A DNA stretch of 15,235 nt, taken from the NCBI GenBank assembly GCA_003507115.1, contig DNWN01000120.1, positions 6,320-21,554 on the forward strand. Direction: 5' to 3'. Below are positions 8,059 to 14,275 of this stretch, one piece after another (position 1 is the stretch's first letter; each line of letters starts with the position of its first letter). A program made the translations under genes and the position numbers. The DNA comes from Cryomorphaceae bacterium (GTDB taxonomy: Bacteria; Bacteroidota; Bacteroidia; Flavobacteriales; Schleiferiaceae). Under the pieces are notes generated by a model that did not search any database, was not told the origin of the DNA, and saw only the letters and a program-made list of their open reading frames with translations.

Positions 8059-8838
8059 TTAAGCGGGACGCATGCCTTCGAGCCGGAGATCGTCTTTGGT
8101 TTGGTAGGCTTCCTCGCTAAATAAGCGCTCTCCAATGGGGAGTAAGGTTTTGACGTCTTTGGTTCGGGGATTCTTAATGGCGGGCGAAATGGGATAGGCA
8201 TTGAGCCGGTCCCCGGGGTACGGGGTTAGGAGTTCGGTAATGTCCTGTAGATCTGTGTCCAATGATAGCCAATCGCGTTCCGCGTCTCGAGGAAGGATGA
8301 CCGGTGAGCGGTGGTGCCGGATGCGCTGTGTCACGCTATTCGCTGCGGCCGTAATGATGGCAAAGGAGCGGACGAGCTCACCGGTGGTGGGATTTTGCCA
8401 TTCATCCCAGATTCCCGCAAAAGCGAAGGGGCGCTCCTGTTTTCGAAGGTACACGAGGTAGGGCTCGCTCAATTTTCGATCCTCAGGCCCTTCGATGAAG
8501 GCGTCCGCAAGTACCAGGCAGCGCTGACTGCGAATAGCTTTACGGAAGCTGGGCTTTTGAAGAATGCCCTTGGCGCCCTGGTAGTCGGGCGTGTTTTCGG
8601 GGTTGTGATCTCCTTCAGCGCGTGCATTGAGAAGGCACATCGGCTTCTGCGCCCAATGGGGAACGAGACCAAATTGAAAAAGCTGGACTTCTCCGGGGCG
8701 ATCGCTGGCAATTACGGGCGCGCGTTCACTCGCCGAAACATTGGGATTGTGAGGGAAGAGTTCGGGCTGGGGCACGTGGACGCCAAAGCGCTTTTCAACG
8801 ACTTCTACCCGGCTTATTTGAACATAGCGTCCGCACAT
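8059..8838 (-). CDS. SRAP-domain protein (HMCES/YedK family), abasic-site DNA-protein crosslinking
   Basis: A 259-residue SOS-response-associated peptidase (SRAP) protein. In this family the N-terminal Met is removed and Cys2 forms a thiazolidine bond with abasic sites in single-stranded DNA, shielding them from breakage. Cys2 is present in MCGRYVQ. The other conserved residues can be placed: N71 and R73 in LLNARAEG, E116 in LADAFIEG and H175 in RHHRSPVILP. The E116 loop differs from the common ADGFYEW form, but the glutamate is kept. The start is fixed by the need for Cys at position 2. It lies 3 nt before dnaE and 108 bp after dinB, with its own probable promoter region. Its location between two lesion-bypass polymerase genes fits the known association of SRAP with SOS genes. 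Confidence 0.94.
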   Translation of the reverse strand: MCGRYVQISRVEVVEKRFGVHVPQPELFPHNPNVSASERAPVIASDRPGEVQLFQFGLVPHWAQKPMCLLNARAEGDHNPENTPDYQGAKGILQKPSFRKAIRSQRCLVLADAFIEGPEDRKLSEPYLVYLRKQERPFAFAGIWDEWQNPTTGELVRSFAIITAAANSVTQRIRHHRSPVILPRDAERDWLSLDTDLQDITELLTPYPGDRLNAYPISPAIKNPRTKDVKTLLPIGERLFSEEAYQTKDDLRLEGMRPA

Positions 8839-8946
8839 AGTTGCTTTATTATATAGTTTAAACCAAATTATTTAAAATACTGGTATTAAGTATTTTATAT
8901 TTTAGTATAGATTTTATCTATAGGTCTATTTTATGCTTTTTTACCC
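8839..8946 (-). promoter_or_regulatory. AT-rich regulatory gap upstream of SRAP-dnaE, with two dyads
   Basis: This 108-bp AT-rich gap interrupts an otherwise tight operon. It holds TAAAATACT-N7-AGTATTTTA (8873-8897, 9-bp perfect arms), in which a smaller overlapping dyad AATAC-TG-GTATT (8876-8887) is nested. It also holds TATAGAT-TTT-ATCTATA (8906-8922, 7-bp perfect arms). Neither is followed by a T-run on the minus strand, so an intrinsic terminator is unlikely and operator/promoter function for SRAP-dnaE is the better guess. No exact TAnnTTTG was found; ATAATTTG (minus strand) is the closest. Confidence 0.5.
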
Positions 8947-10158
8947 TTAGGACCGACGGTTGGCAAGCAAGGGCGGCGGCTCGCCATTGAAGGGATTTCC
9001 GCGGCCAATGGTTCGTGCACCGAGGCCATAGGCTCGAACAACGGCTCGGTCGCCATAGGCTATGCGGATATGATCCATGGCTGCGTACAGTCGGTCATTC
9101 CGATCACAGGTCTCGAAAAGGTGGTACTGCTCCCCTCCTCCAACCAATCCGCTGAAATGCACTCCGATTAAGCGAATTCGCACCCGTCGATCGTACAAGC
9201 GCTGAAAAAGCTCTTTGGACTTTGAAATAAGGATGGCATCGGAAGCGGTGTACGGAATGCTGACTTGCTGGCTATGTGTCTGAAAATCGGCATAACGCAG
9301 TTTAATGCGCACACAGCTAGTCAGCTTATGTCCTCGGCGGAGTTGAAACGCTAGGTTTTCGACCATGGCGACAAGGATGCTCTGTAATTTTTCAATGTCC
9401 GCGCTGTCTTGGTCAAAGGTGCGTTCGGTGGAAATGGACTTTCGTTCATGAGTTGGCTGGACTGGGGATGCGTCTACCCCTTGTGCTTTCTCCCAAAGAT
9501 TCTGTCCAGGCTTGCCAAAGACGCTGTAGAGCATGTCTACAGGCATCTCTTGAAGCGTTCCAATGTGCTGAATGCCTAGGTTTCGCAGGGTTTGGTAGGT
9601 CTTTTCTCCCACCATGGGGATTTTGCGCACGGACAGTGGAGCTAGAAAACTGCGCTCATCTCCCCCGCTCACATGGCGCTGATTGTTGGGCTTGGCCTCT
9701 CCGGTCGCCACTTTGGATACGGTTTTATTGACAGATAGCCCAAAGGAAATGGGCAGCCCGGACTCTCGCATAACCCGCTGCCGAAGTTCTGAGGAAAACG
9801 ACAGGGCTCCAAAAAAGCGATCCATGCCCGTCAGGTCCGCATAAAACTCATCGATGGAGGATTTTTCCAAAATGGGGACTTGCTCGCGAATAATGTCCGT
9901 AACCACCTTAGACTGCTTGGAATACGCGGCGGAATTCCCTCGAATGACTACGGCTTCGGGGCAAAGACTTCGGGCCATGCGCATGGGCATGGCGGAGCGA
10001 ATCCCAAATTTTCGTGCTTCATAGCTGCAAGACGCCACGACGCCTCGGTCTGAGGTACCGCCAATCAGGATAGGGCGCCCTTCCAGGCGGCGATCCTGGA
10101 GGCGTTCTACGGACACAAAGAAGCTGTCCAAATCCATATGGAGTACGTGGCGTTGCAT
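8947..10158 (-). CDS. dinB: Y-family DNA polymerase IV (DinB)
   Basis: Error-prone translesion polymerase of 403 residues. The palm begins with HMDLDSFFVSVE, giving metal ligands D9 and, with SSIDEFYADLTG, D103 and E104. F14 takes the steric-gate position that excludes ribonucleotides. The helix-hairpin-helix thumb part is seen around 176-205 (VRKIPMVGEKTYQTLRNLGI). The little-finger domain runs from about 238 (RKSISTERTF). QYHLF at 344-348 fits the beta-clamp consensus QxxLF. The tail NPFNGEPPPLL follows. DinB is preferred over UmuC or ImuB because all catalytic acidic residues are intact and no UmuC-type C-terminus is present. The ATG lies 15 nt after the stop of the S24 repressor gene, so the two are almost certainly cotranscribed and under repressor control. 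Confidence 0.95.
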   Translation of the reverse strand: MQRHVLHMDLDSFFVSVERLQDRRLEGRPILIGGTSDRGVVASCSYEARKFGIRSAMPMRMARSLCPEAVVIRGNSAAYSKQSKVVTDIIREQVPILEKSSIDEFYADLTGMDRFFGALSFSSELRQRVMRESGLPISFGLSVNKTVSKVATGEAKPNNQRHVSGGDERSFLAPLSVRKIPMVGEKTYQTLRNLGIQHIGTLQEMPVDMLYSVFGKPGQNLWEKAQGVDASPVQPTHERKSISTERTFDQDSADIEKLQSILVAMVENLAFQLRRGHKLTSCVRIKLRYADFQTHSQQVSIPYTASDAILISKSKELFQRLYDRRVRIRLIGVHFSGLVGGGEQYHLFETCDRNDRLYAAMDHIRIAYGDRAVVRAYGLGARTIGRGNPFNGEPPPLLANRRS

Positions 10159-10173
10159 GTGTGACGGAGGCGA

Positions 10174-10971
10174 TTAGGCGACGTTTTGATTCAATGCCGT
10201 ACGGAGTGCGCGCACTTCCTGCTGGAGGGCGTCTAGGCGCGTGAGGACGACGTCGTCTCCACGAAGCTTGGGCGAAAGGTCCCATTGAATACTGCCTTCG
10301 ACCTTCCAAACCTCCAATAGATCTTCAACGTGAACGCGATAAGGAGCATATATAGGATTGTCCGAAATCAGCTCGATCTCCCCCGAAGAGCGGATGTGGT
10401 TGCTCGCACGCTTGAATACAACGCCTTGATCTTGGGTTAAAAAGACATACAACTCTCCTGTTTTGATTGAATGCCAGTCCTGTACATAGCTGGAAATCAC
10501 GTAGGATCCGGGAAGAAACGGCAACATACTGTCTCCTTGAATTTGGAATACGCGGCGGGTCTCTTCCGAGGACAGCTCTGGAATAGGAAGGGAAAACTGG
10601 GGAAGCGCTTCCACAAAGTCTATGTCCCCATAGCCGCCTAGATATCCGGCTGCCGCCTTGACGGGCACCAGGGAAATGCGCTCTCGATTTGTTTCGGGGT
10701 CAATGGGGACCGCTAATACACGCAACTTACGCCCGGCTAATCGCTCGGCGTCCACTTCGGTAGAGGTGCTGGGAATGACTCCGCCCACCAAGGCGTCTAG
10801 GCTCACCTGAAAGATGCGCGAAAAGGCCAAGAGCGTCTCGATCTTTGGCTCTGCCCTCCCCTCTTCGTAAGCGCCCACCAAGGACCGCTTAATTCCCGCT
10901 CGTTCGGCGAGTTGCTGCTGGGTCCATCCATGTTTCTTGCGAAGAGCTTTGAGCGTATAGGCGAGTTCCAT
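10174..10971 (-). CDS. XRE-family repressor with S24 LexA-like self-cleavage domain
   Basis: A 265-residue two-domain regulator. Residues 6-62 form a Cro/CI helix-turn-helix (LRKKHGWTQQQLAERAGIKR, then GAYEEGRAEPKIETL). The C-terminal half is a peptidase S24 domain. The nucleophile Ser148 lies in IQGDSMLPF and Lys187 in VVFKRAS, 39 residues apart (37 in E. coli LexA). A likely scissile Ala108-Gly109 bond sits in KAAAGYLGGYG, 39 residues before Ser148. The last about 25 residues look like a short coiled coil. In this family RecA filaments stimulate self-cleavage and inactivate the repressor. It is the first gene of the cassette, 15 nt before dinB, with tandem dyads over its own promoter, implying autorepression. 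A signal-responsive repressor from a prophage is an alternative, but no phage genes are nearby. Confidence 0.93.
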   Translation of the reverse strand: MELAYTLKALRKKHGWTQQQLAERAGIKRSLVGAYEEGRAEPKIETLLAFSRIFQVSLDALVGGVIPSTSTEVDAERLAGRKLRVLAVPIDPETNRERISLVPVKAAAGYLGGYGDIDFVEALPQFSLPIPELSSEETRRVFQIQGDSMLPFLPGSYVISSYVQDWHSIKTGELYVFLTQDQGVVFKRASNHIRSSGEIELISDNPIYAPYRVHVEDLLEVWKVEGSIQWDLSPKLRGDDVVLTRLDALQQEVRALRTALNQNVA

Positions 10972-10977
10972 GATAAA

Positions 10978-11030
10978 TTACTAATTAAATTAGATTACTA
11001 AATTAGTTAGTAAATACCATTTGTGCAAAT
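10978..11030 (-). promoter_or_regulatory. Predicted promoter and tandem operator of the S24 repressor-dinB operon
   Basis: Two adjacent dyads with the form TTACTAA-N5-TTAGTAA. The upstream copy (10995-11013) is perfect. The copy nearer the gene (10978-10996) keeps one full half-site and four of seven bases of the other, and its centre is 17 bp from the first. A third dyad, ATTTG-TG-CAAAT, lies at 11019-11030. On the minus strand a promoter-like pair is seen: TTTG at 11029-11026 and TAATTTAG (7 of 8 to TAnnTTTG) at 11005-10998, spaced 20 nt. The perfect dyad overlaps the -7 element, as expected of an autorepressor. Confidence 0.65.
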
Positions 11031-11035
11031 TTTTT

Positions 11036-12283
11036 TTAGTCCGAATGCAGTGGACTGTCTACCATGGCGTGCCCCGCAAGCCAGGCCCCGGTCCAAGCCG
11101 CCTGAAAATTAAACCCGCCCGTGAGTGCATCGATGTCGAGTACCTCGCCCGCAAAAAACAACCCCGACTGAAGACGGCTTTCGAAAGTTTGGAAATTCAC
11201 CTCTTCCAAAGCAATGCCTCCCGCGGTCACGAACTCCTCCTTGAAGGTGCTCTTGTCGACAACCTGAAAACTGGATTCAGAGAGCGTTTCGGCCAAACGG
11301 CGAATCACAGGCTTACTCAAATCAGACCAATTGGCTGTTTCAGGAATGCGGGCATGCGCACACAAGGCCTTCCACAAGCGCAGTGGCAGCCCGTACAATG
11401 TATTCGAGACCACCCGTTTCCGCTGGAAATCAAAGTCTTTTCGGTAGCTATTTAGCTCGTCAAATAAATCTTCCGCCGGCAATTGTGGTACCCAGTCCAC
11501 GCAGATGTGAAAATGGTAATCCTGCTGCGCCATCCATCGGGCCCCAAACGAAGAAAGTTTCAGCACCGCTGGACCACTGAGTCCCCAATGGGTGATGAGT
11601 AAAGGGCCCTCCGTTTCAAACCCTCCTACAGGTAGTGTGATGCGCGCAAGAGGAACTGAAACGCCAGCCAAGTCCTTCAGGCGAGGGTCTCGAATGTTAA
11701 ATGTGAACAAGGAAGCCACGGGAGGCACAATGTGATGACCCATCGACTGAACGCTCTCCCACATTCGCTTGGAGCTTCCGGTGGCCAGGAGAACCCGGTC
11801 AAATACCTGGGTTTCGCCCGAATCAAAAACCACATGAAATCCTCCATCTTCCAGAGGTTCCACCTTCTTGGCGCTGGACTTCATATGAAACTGCACACCC
11901 GCGCGTTCGGCAAACTCCAGGAGGCAGTTGGCAATGGTCGACGATTGGTTGCTCACCGGAAAAACGCGGCCATCCTCTTCAATTTTAAGGTCCACCCCCC
12001 GATCGGTAAACCACTCCATGGTATCTCCGCAGGCAAACTTGTGAAAGGGCCCTAAAAGCTCTCGTTGCCCGCGCGGGTAAAATTCTACCAGTTCATGGGG
12101 ATCAAAACAACCATGGGTAACATTGCACCGCCCTCCTCCGGAGATTAACACTTTGCCCAACAGGGTGCTTGATTTTTCAAAGACGTGAATCTGGGAATCT
12201 GGTGAAGCTTCCCCGGCTGCAATCGCCGCAAAGACTCCGGCAGCGCCGCCACCGAGAATAGCAATGGAATAGGAAGATTTCAC
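11036..12283 (-). CDS. NAD(P)/FAD-dependent oxidoreductase, HI0933/BaiN (YhiN) family
   Basis: A 415-residue flavoprotein of the HI0933-like family. An N-terminal Rossmann dinucleotide fold is marked by ILGGGAAGVFAA (10-20). Family signatures follow: GGGRCNVTH (49-57), LLATGSSKRM (166-174), TAGGIALEEV (353-362) and GEVLDIDALTGGFNFQAAW (379-397). The physiological substrate of this family is unclear; one clostridial member was named BaiN for bile-acid reduction, which should not be transferred here. Translation must start at GTG (12283-12281), because a stop codon lies three codons upstream and the Rossmann motif begins near residue 10. It is followed by a 64-bp gap before the repressor gene. 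No terminator is visible after it, so read-through into the cassette is possible. Confidence 0.93.
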   Translation of the reverse strand: MKSSYSIAILGGGAAGVFAAIAAGEASPDSQIHVFEKSSTLLGKVLISGGGRCNVTHGCFDPHELVEFYPRGQRELLGPFHKFACGDTMEWFTDRGVDLKIEEDGRVFPVSNQSSTIANCLLEFAERAGVQFHMKSSAKKVEPLEDGGFHVVFDSGETQVFDRVLLATGSSKRMWESVQSMGHHIVPPVASLFTFNIRDPRLKDLAGVSVPLARITLPVGGFETEGPLLITHWGLSGPAVLKLSSFGARWMAQQDYHFHICVDWVPQLPAEDLFDELNSYRKDFDFQRKRVVSNTLYGLPLRLWKALCAHARIPETANWSDLSKPVIRRLAETLSESSFQVVDKSTFKEEFVTAGGIALEEVNFQTFESRLQSGLFFAGEVLDIDALTGGFNFQAAWTGAWLAGHAMVDSPLHSD

Positions 12284-12311
12284 CAGACAAAATTACGGGG
12301 ATTCCTGCACT

Positions 12312-12704
12312 TTAACGGCCCCAGCGCGGGGGCGATGGAAGTTGGGCCTTTCGGACCTTGATATATCGTCCGTTTTGCTCAAAATATTCGAGATCATAGA
12401 GGCCGTAGCACATGGTTCCATCGTGCAGCAATTCCATGCAGGTCGTGAACTTGGGATCAAAACCTGCAAGCAATAATTCATCCTTGTGAACTACATCTTG
12501 GCCCGAGTGTAAATGTTCTGCGAGGAGCCCATAATTCTGTTTGAGGGATCGGTGGTAGGGTCGGCAGATTCGGTTGGCGTCCATCATCCGAGCGTTATGG
12601 TATGCATTTCGGCAGCCGTCATCACAATATTTCTTGTCGGCACGGCCAACTAATGGCAATCCACACTGAAGGCAGAAGGTCTGATTCTTTTTCATTTCAT
12701 TCAT
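12312..12704 (-). CDS. Small zinc-ribbon protein, conserved unknown
   Basis: A 130-residue protein whose N-terminus carries four cysteines in a C-x2-C-x12-C-x3-C arrangement (C11, C14, C27, C31; CLQCGLPLVG, then KKYCDDGCRN). This is a treble-clef or FCS-like zinc ribbon and probably a nucleic-acid- or protein-binding unit. The rest, including LLAEHLHSG and DELLLAGFDPKFTT, is predicted cytoplasmic and has no catalytic motif that I recognise. From memory, similar Cys4 proteins of about 110-140 residues with the KKYCDDxCRN pattern are widespread in Bacteroidota with unknown function. The start could be ATG 12704 or the in-frame ATG at 12695. It lies 28 bp before the flavoprotein gene on the same strand, so they may be cotranscribed. 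Confidence 0.85.
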   Translation of the reverse strand: MNEMKKNQTFCLQCGLPLVGRADKKYCDDGCRNAYHNARMMDANRICRPYHRSLKQNYGLLAEHLHSGQDVVHKDELLLAGFDPKFTTCMELLHDGTMCYGLYDLEYFEQNGRYIKVRKAQLPSPPRWGR

Positions 12705-12876
12705 TCGATTTAGTTGATTTTATTTTTTGATTGCGGCCAAATTATCGAGTGTCATTTGAGATAGTCGTTTGTAAACGGATATACTTATTTACACAGATAT
12801 TAACATTTACAAACATTACGTCCCGAATGGCCCCCCGCAGCCTTTGCAGTTTTGGACCAAATCAAATTTTACAACT
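12705..12876. promoter_or_regulatory. Divergent region between the zinc-ribbon gene and ssb
   Basis: This 172-bp AT-rich gap must serve both divergent genes. It holds a 9-bp perfect inverted repeat, GTTTGTAAA (12767-12775) and TTTACAAAC (12806-12814), with 30 nt between the arms. A further TTTACA lies at 12788-12793. No exact TAnnTTTG element was seen on either strand. Confidence 0.4.
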
Positions 12877-13233
12877 ATGGCAAACATGAAAAACCGCGTA
12901 ACGCTGATAGGCCGGGTAGGTCAACAGCCCGAAATCAAAACATTTGAGTCAGGAAGGCAACGGTGCCAATTCTCCTTGGCTACGCATGAAAAGGTCAAAA
13001 CCTCCCAAGGCGAGGTCACCGAGGATACCCAGTGGCATTCCATTGTTCTCTGGGGGCCATTGGCCAAAATCGCAGACAAGTACGTCCGTAAAGGCGATTT
13101 ATGCGCTCTAGAAGGCAAACTGGTTTACCGAACCTATGAGGATTCCAAAGGGCAAACCGTCAATCGAAGTGAAATCCTCGGGAAGGATCTTCAAATTTTG
13201 AGCCCTAAATCGGGCACCAGTCCTTCTGCCTGA
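12877..13233 (+). CDS. ssb: Single-stranded DNA-binding protein, short form lacking the acidic C-terminal tip
   Basis: A 118-residue OB-fold protein: MKNRVTLIGRVGQQPEI at the start, CQFSLATHEKV in strand 2-3, TQWHSIVLWG with Trp53 and Trp59 for base stacking, then KYVRKGDLCALEGKLVYRTY and the closing strand SEILGKDLQIL. It covers ssDNA during replication, repair and recombination. The start is ATG 12877; a longer version from TTG 12844 would add 11 residues outside the fold. The protein stops right after the OB fold with SPKSGTSPSA. There is no glycine-rich linker and no DDDLPF-like tip, which in ordinary SSB recruits partner proteins. This suggests an accessory SSB rather than the only essential one. 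Its last 43 bp overlap the convergent peptidase gene. Confidence 0.92.
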   Translation: MANMKNRVTLIGRVGQQPEIKTFESGRQRCQFSLATHEKVKTSQGEVTEDTQWHSIVLWGPLAKIADKYVRKGDLCALEGKLVYRTYEDSKGQTVNRSEILGKDLQILSPKSGTSPSA

Positions 13234-14225
13234 AGGGTCTCTGTGGTGAAAACCTCCCCGATGGGTGGAGAGCCAAACGCATGAGTCGTGCGGCTTTCTA
13301 TCCAAGTGGGGTGGTTATCCAGCCACGTATCTACCATCCAATGGCATGTGTGGACGCCGGCGACAACCTGTTCGTGTTGGCGCAGATGCAGGACTCCGTT
13401 GGCATGGTGAATCACCCATTCATTCGCTGGCGAGGCATTCATGGGAAGGGACAGGTAGGGACTTGGATCCATGGTGGTTTCAGCTTGCCAGGTGTCCAAG
13501 TCTGTGAGGAGATCGGCCAACTGGGATGCGGCCGCCATACGCGTCCAATCACCGAGTGAAATTCCCGTTTCAATGGTCAACGTTGCGATGCCCTGTTCTT
13601 GGAAAAACTCCCCAAAGGCCGTTGGATAGAATTGGTCATCAAACCGAGCGACTCCACCTTCCCAGGAGGTAAAAAGGATTTGAGTCCAGCGCGCCAAAAT
13701 GATTTGCGCCCGAAGCTGCGCATCCTGTTGGGCAGGCGTCGGTACTTCAGGGTGTCCTTTCGGCGCTAGCAAGGAAAAAGTAGCAGGCTTTGTGCCGGAT
13801 TCTGGGTAGAATCGAGGCCGTTGGTCATGTAGATTCAACGCGATGTCCGGGCGAAAGCGTTTCGCCGCCAGCACCAAAGCACGCGCTTCAGCACTCTCTT
13901 GCGCCCGGGCGTCACGGTTTACATCGACTCCTTCCCCATTGTGTCGGGTAAAGGCTTCGGCACCATCCGGATTGAGAATGGGAAGGATGAGGTAACTGGA
14001 TTCGAACTTCGTATGACGCATGAATGCGACTAGGGCTTCAAATCCAGTCGGTTCATTCCCGTGCATCAACGACCAGGCGAGAACACGTTGGCCACCTCCC
14101 TCTTGGATGAATCCAACGATGGGCCGCCCTTGTGCGCTGTTTCCAAGCAGCACTTCGTTCCAACCAAAGCGGCGCGCCGATTCGCGGAGGCGCGCAAGAC
14201 GAATGTCAAAGGGTTGGTAACGCAT
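13191..14225 (-). CDS. M14-family zinc metallocarboxypeptidase
   Basis: A 344-residue protein with an M14 carboxypeptidase fold. Zinc ligands are H55 and E58 in SLMHGNEPTG and H133 in LNLHDQ. The substrate-binding Asn-Arg pair is N103-R104 in GVDVNRDA. The general-base glutamate is E219 in TLTIETG. NPDGAEAFTR also fits the family. A C-terminal extension of roughly 90 residues (about 255-344) follows the catalytic domain and is not recognised. No signal peptide is present, so a cytoplasmic enzyme is likely; peptide or amino-acid-conjugate hydrolysis is possible, but the substrate cannot be inferred. The gene is convergent with ssb (3' ends overlap by 43 bp) and divergent from the PhoD-like gene across 50 bp. 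Confidence 0.92.
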   Translation of the reverse strand: MRYQPFDIRLARLRESARRFGWNEVLLGNSAQGRPIVGFIQEGGGQRVLAWSLMHGNEPTGFEALVAFMRHTKFESSYLILPILNPDGAEAFTRHNGEGVDVNRDARAQESAEARALVLAAKRFRPDIALNLHDQRPRFYPESGTKPATFSLLAPKGHPEVPTPAQQDAQLRAQIILARWTQILFTSWEGGVARFDDQFYPTAFGEFFQEQGIATLTIETGISLGDWTRMAAASQLADLLTDLDTWQAETTMDPSPYLSLPMNASPANEWVIHHANGVLHLRQHEQVVAGVHTCHWMVDTWLDNHPTWIESRTTHAFGSPPIGEVFTTETLQAEGLVPDLGLKI

Positions 14226-14275
14226 TTGTCAAATGTACGGAGGGAGATTGGCGATTCCTGCCCGATGTTTGTGGC
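14226..14275. promoter_or_regulatory. 50-bp divergent promoter region (M14 peptidase / PhoD-like)
   Basis: On the minus strand TACATTTG (14237-14230), an exact TAnnTTTG match, ends 4 nt before the peptidase ATG. On the plus strand GATGTTTG (14264-14271), 7 of 8, also ends 4 nt before the phosphatase ATG. No convincing -33 TTTG is found at 19-21 nt for either. If used, both transcripts would be almost leaderless. Confidence 0.4.

Noticed and set aside
8311..8856. Plus-strand ORF of 181 codons
   Set aside because: Antisense to the SRAP gene, which keeps all catalytic residues; the plus-strand frame shows no known motif.
8873..8922. Dyads read as an intrinsic terminator of dinB
   Set aside because: The stems are AT-only or nearly so and are not followed by a T-run on the minus strand; operator or promoter function fits better.
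10174..10971. S24 repressor read as a prophage CI gene
   Set aside because: No integrase, structural or lysis genes occur nearby, and the next gene 15 nt away is dinB, which points to a chromosomal damage-response role.
12844..12876. Upstream TTG start for ssb
   Set aside because: The added 11 residues precede the conserved SSB N-terminus and ATG 12877 is available.
14132..14275. Upstream extension of the PhoD-like gene by 48 codons
   Set aside because: It is antisense to the start of the M14 peptidase gene and would place the signal peptide inside the protein; ATG 14276 gives a proper N-terminal signal.
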